From NCBI GenBank assembly GCA_016234305.1, contig JACRFM010000068.1, positions 1 through 5,278 on the forward strand: a DNA stretch of 5,278 nt, given 5' to 3'. The position numbers and the translations under genes are program-made. Below, in pieces: positions 1 through 4,640 of the stretch (the first letter of the stretch is position 1; each line of letters opens with the position of its first letter). Source of the DNA: Candidatus Kerfeldbacteria bacterium. GTDB lineage: Bacteria; Patescibacteriota; Patescibacteriia; Veblenbacterales; UBA10138. The notes below the pieces were generated by a model that was given only the letters and a program-made list of their open reading frames with translations, had not been told where the DNA came from and searched no databases.

Positions 1-348
1 TACTACGATTTAGTTATTGTAACCAATGAAGATATGATCAAGAATAACCCCGATGTTGTGGAGCGGTTTCTCCGAGCGGTTTCAAGAGGATATAAAGAAA
101 CCGCTAAAAAACCGAGCAATGCAATTCAGCTTATGAAAAATGCCAATCCAGAATTTGACACAAGCGTGGGTAATAAAGAAATTTTACTCGAGGCTCCACC
201 TTGGTTTGCGGATAATGGTAAGTTTGGGTGGCAAGAAGAAAATAAATGGTTAAGTTTTGCCCAATGGGTGAAAGATGGTGGATTACTCACCAAACCCGTG
301 GACGCGCGGCAAGCATTCACTAATAGCTTCGTTGAATCTTTAAAGTAG
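1..348 (+). CDS. ABC transporter substrate-binding protein, NMT1/THI5 family (C-terminal part)
   Basis: The frame is open from base 1 and ends at TAG 346-348, so 115 residues of the C-terminus are visible; the usual length is about 300-330. The visible part matches the last third of NMT1/THI5-like binding proteins (ThiY-type pyrimidine, or nitrate/sulfonate/taurine binders). It has a YYDLVIVTNEDMI strand, then a helix pattern (PDVVERFLRAVSRGYKETAKKP), then A-x-x-L-M-K-NANPE, and a closing segment with W-x-x-F-A-x-W-V-K-x-GGLL-x-KPVD and AFTNSFVESL. The KPVD...AFTNxF ending is characteristic of the thiamine-precursor branch, but the ligand cannot be fixed without the N-terminal pocket residues. 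Such proteins capture the ligand outside the membrane and deliver it to a permease/ATPase pair. Partners would lie upstream, outside the window. The ATG at base 34 is internal, not the start. Confidence 0.85.
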   Translation, partial: YYDLVIVTNEDMIKNNPDVVERFLRAVSRGYKETAKKPSNAIQLMKNANPEFDTSVGNKEILLEAPPWFADNGKFGWQEENKWLSFAQWVKDGGLLTKPVDARQAFTNSFVESLK

Positions 349-375
349 CAAATCGCCCAGAATTTTTTTGAGCGA

Positions 376-422
376 GGACGGCTCGGCAGGAGGGGGTTGG
401 GGGGAGGAATGCCGAGCCGTCC
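376..422. repeat. 13-bp perfect hairpin with G-rich loop
   Basis: GGACGGCTCGGCA at 376-388 is the exact reverse complement of TGCCGAGCCGTCC at 410-422. The 21-base loop (389-409) is almost pure purine on the + strand, with runs of five and six G separated by TT and flanked by GG pairs. It could form a two-layer G-quadruplex, and it contains GGAGG-like words. It is part of the 366-602 element. Confidence 0.75.
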
Positions 423-445
423 GAGCCGAAGCGAAGCCCCGCTGC

Positions 446-463
446 CTGCTCTGTTAGGAGCAG
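446..463. repeat. Short hairpin inside the intergenic element
   Basis: CTGCTC (446-451) and GAGCAG (458-463) pair perfectly, with a possible T-G closing pair and a GTTA loop. This small stem sits directly before the left arm of the 21-bp inverted repeat. Confidence 0.5.
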
Positions 464-464
464 A

Positions 465-550
465 AGCCAGCAAAAAAGTTTTCTTTTCCTTTTAGAAAAA
501 AAATGGTTGCGCGCAAAATCAAAAATGTGAAGAAAACTTTTTTGCTGGCT
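465..550. repeat. 21-bp perfect inverted repeat
   Basis: Bases 465-485 (AGCCAGC, then A6, then GTTTTCTT) are the exact reverse complement of 530-550 (AAGAAAAC, T6, GCTGGCT). They are separated by 44 bases, which include the self-complementary decamer TTGCGCGCAA (507-516). In RNA this would be a long stem; in DNA it could extrude as a cruciform. The right arm places a GC stem beside T6, but the distance between the arms is too long for an ordinary intrinsic terminator. Confidence 0.75.
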
Positions 551-634
551 GGCGAGCGTTAGCGAGCGGCGGCGGGGCGGAGCGAGTTAGTTCCGCTCAA
601 AATAGGTTCGGATTTCGTCAAACAAACGCACCAT

Positions 635-662
635 AAAATACCTCTACTTCCGGAGGTATTTT
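635..662. terminator. Bidirectional intrinsic terminator between convergent genes
   Basis: AAAATACCTC (635-644) pairs perfectly with GAGGTATTTT (653-662) around an eight-base loop, followed by T to position 664 on the + strand (T6) and by TTTT on the - strand. It lies between the + strand transporter gene and the - strand surface-protein gene, so it can serve both. The stop codon of the - strand gene (TAG, 646-644) is inside the hairpin, so the stem also encodes the last residues of that protein. Confidence 0.75.
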
Positions 663-1774
663 TTGATTAATTCAACCGGCGCGGGCAGATGGTAGTGTTC
701 CCACAAGTAGGCTCCGCCAAGGATAAGGGCCAATAAAGTAAGCAGTAGATACCCCGGCCAGTTGGTTGGTTCCGCTTGGCTGAGGTCAATTGTTTCAGGG
801 GCTGAAGCCGCGCCTGATTTTAGCAAAATGTCATCGGGCAAACGGGCCGCCAGCCGCGGACCGCTTTTGTTTAAGGTTACAAAACCAGTCACGGTGGCTT
901 CCATACCGACAGTCACCTGGGGCCATTTGATCTCAGGTTGCTTGCGTAGGAGAACACGTAGGCTTTCAGTACCGTCGCTTAAAGTAAAATATGTGTTGGA
1001 ACTTTGGCTAACACGCCCAGTTACAGTTATTAGTTCAGCTTCGTGTTCTTCTGACACTTCCGTCAAGTTTGTGGTAACCGGCGGCGGTGGTGTCCCATGG
1101 CCGATTATCTTCAGGGTATCGTTTTTACGCATTACAAGTTTTGAGCCAATGGAGTTACGGGAGAGTGTGCCGCTCACGTATAAACGGTCACCAGGTTCTA
1201 TTCGGGGCCAAAGTGAATTGTTCAGTAGCACTTGGATGCCGGAACCTGAGAGAAATATAAGTTTTTCGCCCATAAGCCCTGGCGCGGCTGATACCATTCC
1301 TTCTGTTTTTATCCTACTGCCGCTGTCGAGTGTTTTGAGTTCGCTAATAACCACTGATTGATAGTCATCATTAGTACCATTTTCTAATATTATGTTTTCA
1401 TTTCCCGGCGTAGGTGTGTTGGTCCAGTGCCAACCATCATCAGCTAAGGCAAAGCTTGCTCCCTCTTGAGCTTGGCCATATTCGATTAATGTCTCTCTCC
1501 GGCCACTAGGCGCCTCTAGGGTTAAACTGCCGCCCTGATTCAGGAGTGTGAATTTTCCCTCTGCTTTGGCCAGCACAAGATAATCTTCGGCCGGTATTTC
1601 TTTTAAGGGCAAAGAAATGGTGCGGTTGTTTATGATTAGTTTCCAGCCGCTGGTGGAAATGGCGCTGGCTGTAGAGTTATATAATTCCAACCATTCGTTA
1701 TCATCACTGCCTCGGGGGTTGGGTATAAATTCGGTCAAAACCAGACCGGTCGCCGTTGAAGTTTCACCTGCCAC
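644..1774 (-). CDS. C-terminal part of LTD surface protein: LTD, two OB-like domains, membrane anchor
   Basis: From the only candidate start, GTG at 1774, the protein has 376 residues. A fourth lamin-tail domain covers about residues 9-125 (LVLTEFIPNP, EWLELYN, SGWKLI, closing WTNTPTPGNEN). Two five-strand OB-like domains follow at about 150-227 and 240-318, each with the pattern TEGxVS/TVTGRVS, a display strand and GDxLYVSGTL/GMEATVTGFV. A hydrophobic helix at about 339-358 and a basic tail (KKYLRK) form a C-terminal anchor. There is no signal peptide, and the GTG has no Shine-Dalgarno sequence. The frame continues without a break up to the TAA at 1823-1825 and is in phase with the upstream gene, linking the PKD domain smoothly to this LTD. 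It is therefore most likely the second half of one gene: a nonsense-split pseudogene, a readthrough product or a sequence error. The function of such anchored LTD proteins is unknown; a surface or envelope role is inferred. Confidence 0.75.
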   Translation of the reverse strand: MAGETSTATGLVLTEFIPNPRGSDDNEWLELYNSTASAISTSGWKLIINNRTISLPLKEIPAEDYLVLAKAEGKFTLLNQGGSLTLEAPSGRRETLIEYGQAQEGASFALADDGWHWTNTPTPGNENIILENGTNDDYQSVVISELKTLDSGSRIKTEGMVSAAPGLMGEKLIFLSGSGIQVLLNNSLWPRIEPGDRLYVSGTLSRNSIGSKLVMRKNDTLKIIGHGTPPPPVTTNLTEVSEEHEAELITVTGRVSQSSNTYFTLSDGTESLRVLLRKQPEIKWPQVTVGMEATVTGFVTLNKSGPRLAARLPDDILLKSGAASAPETIDLSQAEPTNWPGYLLLTLLALILGGAYLWEHYHLPAPVELIKKYLRK

Positions 1775-1822
1775 CTTTACTATTGTAGGTTCATTAATGG
1801 TTATAGCTTGAATTTTAATGCT

Positions 1823-1825
1823 TTA
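1823..1825 (-). other. In-frame TAA dividing one LTD gene into two
   Basis: Read on the - strand, the codons around this TAA are GAC GCT GTA GGT AAT TAA AGC ATT AAA ATT CAA. The 16 codons between TAA and the downstream GTG encode SIKIQAITINEPTIVK, a normal linker after a PKD domain. Both flanking frames have the same phase and the same protein style. A single base change would remove the stop. Confidence 0.8.
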
Positions 1826-3583
1826 ATTACCTACAGCATCTCGCACCACCAGACGGACAGTATAACGCCTAAGAGCAGTATAAATGTGTGAGGGGGTAGG
1901 AGTCTCACTTGTGCCGCCATCGCCAAAAGACCAGGAAAAACTAAGTGTCTCGCCTTCCGGGTCTATACTATCGGAGGCGTCAAACATGATTAATTCACCC
2001 GCTTGTCCTGCTGGGGGCGCATATAATACTGGCTGAGGCGGTTGATTTATGATCGTAATAGTGTTGGTTGTGCCGGGTGTGGGTGTGGTTGACCATTGCC
2101 ATTCGCTCTTGTCGTTTCGGCTGTAGGTTACCCCAGGCTTAGCTGGGCCTTCGTAGGTCAGAGTAATTTTTATCTTGCCATCAACGGAAGAGAGTTTGAG
2201 ATGTTCAGTGCCCTCGTTATCAAGGGCGATTTTAGTTTTCGGTCGTGGCAGCAGCCATATTTTCCCCGGTTCAATTACAGTGGCCAGCCAATCATTAGAG
2301 TTGATAGTGTAGCTAGTATCCTCATCAGCCAGCACCCACCCCTTGAGATCAACGGCGCTACTACCCAGGTTGATAAGCTCGATATATTCTTCTATTTCAT
2401 CGCCCAAGGGCGGGTTGGGATAAAGTTCATTAAAAGCGATTGATATGCGGGGGTCAGAATTTGATTTTAATTTTGCCGTGTCGGCAGGCAGTTGGTTGGC
2501 CGTACCAGGCGTTGGCTCAAGTATAAAGAAGTCAACCTCGTCACGGTTGCTGTCAGCGCCGTCGGGCGAGCGCCCGAGGCTGGCGCCCCGGGGCGCCACT
2601 GGCCCGTTGTTTGAAATGCTGCCATCATCCCATTTACCATAAGTAACTTGGTCAATAATAGTTTCGCTATATTTTAAAACTACCGAATCGCCGTCGTTAT
2701 TAAGGTTCCCCTTAAGTGATTTTATTACTAGATACCGGCCGGTGCTGTCAGTACCCAAACTGCCGTCTAAGGCGGTAATAGATTTGCTGCCGTCTGCCAA
2801 GGTCCAGTCCGAGAGGTTAATAATATGGTTAGTGCGGTTATAAAGTTCTACCCATTCCTCTTCACCATCAGACGGATCATTCACCAATTCGTTAATGACC
2901 ACTTCCCCTGGCTCCGGCGTAGCCGGAGCCAGGGGAAGTGGGATATAAATAGTAGTTCCTGGAGTGGCAACTGTTATATTTTCTACAGCGCTTTGAGTGT
3001 TTTGCGGAGAAGGAGATGTTTGTAAAGAAAAATCCTGACTATTGTTAGTAGTGTCTTGCCGCGAGCCGGTTTCCGGGCGTTTGCGTTCCAGAGATTGACT
3101 AGCGGCTGGGTTATCCGGGTAAGCCGCACCTTCCACAAAAGTGTTAGTGGCTGTACCCCAGGCTAGACTATCAATGATAGTGCCGGTATCAGTCGCGCCC
3201 TGACGCAAAGCTATGCCGTTGTTATCCGCCAAACTTTCACTGGTCGTAGCGTCAGGCGTGGTACTGATAGCGGAGTAACCGGAGTTGGCCCATAAATAAA
3301 AACCATAAGCCGGTACCAGCGTGTCGCCAGTCCACGATTTAATTGAGGTGTCAGTGGTGCCGGTAGCCGTGCGTTTTACCAGCCGGTGTCCCTTGAGATT
3401 GAATGGGGTATTGTTGGGGTTAAATAATTCAACAAAATCATCAGTGGTATGGCCTGTTCCGCCCGTTATTTGGATCTCGTTGATAACTACATGGTCGGGC
3501 GAGGTGAGCGCCTTATTTGGTATAAATAAAAATCCCGCACTAAAAAATAATGCGAGCGCCAGTTTAATGAATTGGTAGTTCAT
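1823..3583 (-). CDS. Secreted multi-LTD surface protein with PKD domain (N-terminal part of a split gene)
   Basis: The protein has 586 residues from the ATG at 3583. An upstream in-frame ATG (3595) is rejected because GGAGGG overlaps it and is correctly spaced for the second ATG. Residues 1-26 form a signal peptide (MNYQFIKLALALFFSAGFLF) with probable cleavage near NKA. Three lamin-tail domains follow at about 31-185 (VVINEIQ, DDFVELFNP, LKGHRLV), 226-362 (VVINELVNDP, EEWVELYN, LSDWTLADGS, ASLGRSPDG, EPTPGTAN) and 381-507 (IAFNELYPNP, EYIELIN, LKGWVLADE, STTPTPGTTN). A PKD domain lies at about 513-586 (FDASDSIDPEGE, FSWSFGDGG, HIYTALRRYTVRLVVRDA). The reading stops at TAA 1823-1825 exactly at the end of the PKD domain, and the same frame resumes into a fourth LTD and a membrane anchor. 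Without readthrough the product would be exported and released. The protein is rich in Thr, Ser, Asp, Asn and Pro and lacks cysteine, as expected of a surface protein. LTD domains are known as beta-sandwich adhesive modules; the role here is unproven. Confidence 0.85.
   Translation of the reverse strand: MNYQFIKLALALFFSAGFLFIPNKALTSPDHVVINEIQITGGTGHTTDDFVELFNPNNTPFNLKGHRLVKRTATGTTDTSIKSWTGDTLVPAYGFYLWANSGYSAISTTPDATTSESLADNNGIALRQGATDTGTIIDSLAWGTATNTFVEGAAYPDNPAASQSLERKRPETGSRQDTTNNSQDFSLQTSPSPQNTQSAVENITVATPGTTIYIPLPLAPATPEPGEVVINELVNDPSDGEEEWVELYNRTNHIINLSDWTLADGSKSITALDGSLGTDSTGRYLVIKSLKGNLNNDGDSVVLKYSETIIDQVTYGKWDDGSISNNGPVAPRGASLGRSPDGADSNRDEVDFFILEPTPGTANQLPADTAKLKSNSDPRISIAFNELYPNPPLGDEIEEYIELINLGSSAVDLKGWVLADEDTSYTINSNDWLATVIEPGKIWLLPRPKTKIALDNEGTEHLKLSSVDGKIKITLTYEGPAKPGVTYSRNDKSEWQWSTTPTPGTTNTITIINQPPQPVLYAPPAGQAGELIMFDASDSIDPEGETLSFSWSFGDGGTSETPTPSHIYTALRRYTVRLVVRDAVGN
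2562..2598. repeat. Two adjacent GC-rich palindromes inside the LTD gene
   Basis: TCGGGCG/CGCCCGA (2562-2568 and 2571-2577) form a 7-bp stem. Three bases further on lies TGGCGCCCCGGGGCGCCA (2581-2598), an 18-base perfect palindrome. Together they make a sharp GC spike in the codons for PVAPRGASLGRSPDG near the end of the second LTD domain. That segment is a conserved LTD motif, so the bases also carry coding constraint. Confidence 0.75.
2899..2941. repeat. 43-base near-perfect palindrome (20-bp arms, 3-base loop) inside the LTD gene
   Basis: Bases 2899-2918 and 2922-2941 are exact reverse complements separated by GTA. The left arm on the + strand begins CCACTTCCCC and ends TGGCTCCGGC. On the coding strand it encodes the linker PLPLAPATPEPGEV between LTD domains 1 and 2. 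It is an uninterrupted 20-bp stem in mRNA or a cruciform in DNA. It could be an inserted palindromic element tolerated because it falls in a linker. Confidence 0.85.
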
Positions 3584-3587
3584 TTTT

Positions 3588-3593
3588 CCCTCC
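3588..3593 (-). promoter_or_regulatory. Shine-Dalgarno site for the LTD gene
   Basis: GGAGGG on the - strand lies 4-5 bases before the ATG at 3583-3581. It overlaps the alternative upstream ATG at 3595-3593, which decides the start in favour of the MNYQF reading and gives a clean signal peptide. Confidence 0.75.
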
Positions 3594-3616
3594 ATAGGTG
3601 AACTACTTAAATGTTT

Positions 3617-3622
3617 AGTATA
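3617..3622 (-). promoter_or_regulatory. Possible -10 box for the LTD gene
   Basis: The - strand reads TATACT at 3622-3617, about 34 bases before the ATG and with an AT-rich surround. The best -35 candidate (TTGCAA, 3648-3643) is 20 bases away, longer than ideal, so this is only a candidate. Another TATAAT lies at 3661-3656 without a good -35. Confidence 0.3.
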
Positions 3623-3669
3623 GTTTGATTTTAAGGCTTATTTTGCAAAAAGGCAATTATAGTAATGCT

Positions 3670-3707
3670 ATGTTAACTATTGACAGTCTAGTTAACATAT
3701 GTTAACT
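3670..3707. promoter_or_regulatory. Operator: three copies of ATGTTAACT
   Basis: The 9-base word ATGTTAACT occurs at 3670-3678 (+), 3690-3698 (- strand) and 3699-3707 (+). The last two abut to make the 18-base perfect palindrome AGTTAACATATGTTAACT (3690-3707). The centres are about 20 and 9 bases apart, roughly two turns and one turn of the helix. The palindrome covers the -35 box and spacer of the downstream operon's promoter, so a bound dimer should repress it. The natural candidate ligand is the helix-turn-helix protein encoded just downstream (autoregulation, an inference). The site could also affect the divergent LTD gene. Confidence 0.7.
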
Positions 3708-3719
3708 TGTATATATAAT
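3692..3719 (+). promoter_or_regulatory. Promoter of the toxin-antitoxin-like operon
   Basis: TTAACA (3692-3697, five of six bases to the -35 consensus) and a perfect TATAAT (3714-3719) are separated by 16 bases. Transcription would begin near 3725-3727, leaving only about 6-8 bases before the ATG at 3733. No Shine-Dalgarno sequence precedes that ATG, so the mRNA is probably leaderless or nearly so. The -35 is embedded in the palindromic operator. Confidence 0.65.
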
Positions 3720-3732
3720 AATCATTGTAAAT

Positions 3733-3987
3733 ATGGCTAATAATTACATTTCTACCACCGAAGCGGCTAAGATGCTAAATATAAGTCGAATTGCTGTTTT
3801 CAGAAAAATTAAAAACGGCCAGCTTAAGGCGCAAAAAGTCGGCCGTAATTATGTGATTGATAAAGACGAATTGGGTGTTCTGGTAGGCCGTAGTTTGGGG
3901 GCAAATAACAAAAAACTTATTGAGGCGGCAGTTAAAAAAACCGTGCAAGAATACGGCGAAACGCTTAAGTTATTGGGACAGGAATGA
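3733..3987 (+). CDS. Excisionase-type helix-turn-helix protein, likely antitoxin/autorepressor
   Basis: This 84-residue protein has a MerR/excisionase-fold DNA-binding domain at about residues 6-48. Residues YISTTEAAKMLNISRIAVFRK form the helix-turn-helix, and IKNGQLKAQKVGRNYVIDKDEL is the small wing typical of the excisionase (Xis) family. Residues 50-84 are a helical, charged tail (LIEAAVKKTVQEYGETLKLL) of the kind that wraps a toxin in two-domain antitoxins. Its TGA overlaps the ATG of the next gene by four bases (ATGA), so the two are translationally coupled. It probably binds the ATGTTAACT operator upstream and neutralises the Doc-like partner; both roles are inferred from context. It could instead be a phage-type excisionase, but no integrase is in view. 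The start at 3733 lacks a Shine-Dalgarno sequence but fits the very short leader. Confidence 0.8.
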   Translation: MANNYISTTEAAKMLNISRIAVFRKIKNGQLKAQKVGRNYVIDKDELGVLVGRSLGANNKKLIEAAVKKTVQEYGETLKLLGQE

Positions 3988-4403
3988 AACTTTTGTCCTT
4001 GTTGGAAGTTGAATATACAGCCCATCGTTTGGCTAGGGAGTTGATGACGTGGGACGAACCAATCCCTGATTTTTCTTCGCGTTACCCGAATGTTTTGGAA
4101 AGTTGTTTATTGACACCGTTTCAAACTTTTAACAAAAAGGTGTTGTATAAAGGCTTGCTTGATAAGGCGGCGATATTATTTTACCTAATGGTCAAGAATC
4201 ATCCGTTTGCCAATGGCAATAAGCGTATTGCCATGACCACTTTGTTTTATTTCTTGTATAAAAACAAAAAATGGCTTAGGGTGGATAATCAGGAGTTGTA
4301 TAATTTTGCCAAATGGGTGGCTTCAAGCAATCCCAAACTTAAGACAGAAACCGTTCAAGCGGTGGCAAAATTCATTAAAACTTATATCATTAATTTGTCG
4401 TAA
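3984..4403 (+). CDS. doc: Doc-like (death-on-curing) Fic-fold toxin
   Basis: This 139-residue protein is close to the usual Doc length of about 125-135. The signature motif HPFANGNKR lies at residues 73-81 and is followed by the typical helix IAMTTLFYFL. It corresponds to the Fic/Doc core H-x-F-x-(D/N)-(A/G)-N-(K/G)-R. The invariant His73, Asn79 and Arg81 are present; the acidic residue (Asp/Glu) of classical Fic proteins is Asn77 here, and Lys80 replaces the Fic Gly as in Doc. Phage P1 Doc phosphorylates EF-Tu and halts translation, while classical Fic enzymes transfer AMP; Lys80 favours the Doc chemistry. No inhibitory (S/T)xxxE(G/N) helix was seen, so inhibition should come from the partner. 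It is coupled to the preceding gene by an ATGA overlap. The partner is an excisionase-type protein rather than the usual Phd. Confidence 0.85.
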   Translation: MKLLSLLEVEYTAHRLARELMTWDEPIPDFSSRYPNVLESCLLTPFQTFNKKVLYKGLLDKAAILFYLMVKNHPFANGNKRIAMTTLFYFLYKNKKWLRVDNQELYNFAKWVASSNPKLKTETVQAVAKFIKTYIINLS

Positions 4404-4464
4404 GGGTAAGCTGGTACATTTACCTTGTAGTAATTTTGCCGGAGTGGTGAAATTGGCATATTCA

Positions 4465-4573
4465 CCCGCCTTAATTTGCCCCCGTGGCGGAACTGGCATA
4501 CGCGCATGGTTTAGGACCATGTTCCCGCAAGGGATTAGAGGTTCAAATCCTCTCGGGGGCAAATTTGGGCGGG
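4465..4573 (+). repeat. 13-bp helix extending the inner tRNA acceptor stem
   Basis: Bases 4465-4477 (CCCGCCTTAATTT) pair with 4561-4573 (AAATTTGGGCGGG) with one T-T mismatch and one T-G wobble. The helix directly abuts the inner tRNA acceptor stem (4478-4484/4554-4560), giving about 20 nearly continuous base pairs with the tRNA as its tip. Confidence 0.7.
4478..4561 (+). tRNA. tRNA-Leu(UAG), intact
   Basis: An 84-base class II tRNA with every arm intact. Acceptor GCCCCCG/CGGGGGC is 7 perfect pairs (4478-4484/4554-4560). D-stem GCG/CGC (4487-4489/4501-4503) has TGG in its loop. Anticodon stem CATGG/CCATG encloses loop TTTAGGA, with anticodon TAG at 4512-4514. The long variable arm is TCCC-GCAA-GGGA (4523-4534). 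T-stem AGAGG/CCTCT encloses loop TTCAAAT (4542-4548). The discriminator is A4561 and CCA is not encoded. It decodes CUA and other CUN codons. It lies inside the insertion that splits another tRNA-Leu with the same anticodon. Confidence 0.93.
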
Positions 4574-4620
4574 CAAGCGCAGGGTTTAGGACCTAGTGGG
4601 GGCAACCCCGTGGAGGTTCG

Positions 4621-4640
4621 CCTGCCTGCCGGCAGGCAGG
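4621..4640. repeat. 20-base perfect palindrome CCTGCCTGCCGGCAGGCAGG in a tRNA T-loop
   Basis: The ten-base arms are exact reverse complements with no spacer. Removing these 20 bases restores a seven-base T-loop TTCGGGT between the T-stem halves 4612-4616 and 4644-4648. This shows a clean insertion into an earlier tRNA gene. I have the impression that this palindrome recurs in Patescibacteria genomes; a count in this genome would confirm a repeat family. Confidence 0.8.

Larger units (their letters stand above)
366..602. repeat. Nested inverted-repeat element in the intergenic region
   Basis: The stretch between the transporter gene and the terminator holds no convincing gene. It is bounded by a perfect 9-base inverted repeat, TTTTGAGCG at 366-374 and CGCTCAAAA at 594-602. 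Inside are three further hairpins (376-422, 446-463, 465-550) and GC-rich words recurring as AGCGAG/GCGAGCG (371-376, 552-558, 562-568, 582-586). Almost the whole segment can therefore fold on itself. GC-rich arms with A6/T6 tracts in AT-rich surroundings resemble a non-autonomous mobile element (MITE- or REP-like) or a structured RNA. No transposase frame and no obvious target-site duplication were seen. The class is unknown. Confidence 0.55.

Noticed and set aside
126..473. A - strand frame of 115 codons opposite the transporter gene
   Set aside because: It is antisense to a recognisable binding-protein gene and runs through the inverted-repeat region; there is no ribosome-binding site.
349..643. 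Insertion sequence with transposase or target-site duplication
   Set aside because: No transposase frame and no convincing direct repeat were found immediately outside the 366-602 ends.
1823..1825. The TAA as a reassigned sense codon
   Set aside because: Known Patescibacteria recoding concerns UGA, not UAA, and TAA also ends the doc gene normally; a local nonsense change or readthrough is likelier.
3680..3719. TTGACA at 3680-3685 as the -35 box for the TATAAT at 3714
   Set aside because: The spacing is 28 bases, far too long. TTAACA at 3692-3697 with 16 bases is better.
4323..4562. A - strand frame of 79 codons containing PPRGFEPLIP across the tRNA-Leu
   Set aside because: This peptide is the well-known spurious translation of the antisense of tRNA T- and variable arms; the + strand tRNA fully explains the sequence.
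4466..4579. A group I or other self-splicing intron in the tRNA-Leu
   Set aside because: The insertion is only about 114 bases, sits between the D-arm and anticodon arm rather than in the anticodon loop, and consists mostly of another tRNA; no intron core elements are visible.
4306..4596. A + strand frame overlapping the end of the doc gene and the tRNAs
   Set aside because: It overlaps a clear toxin gene in another phase and runs through two tRNA structures; it shows no protein-like pattern.
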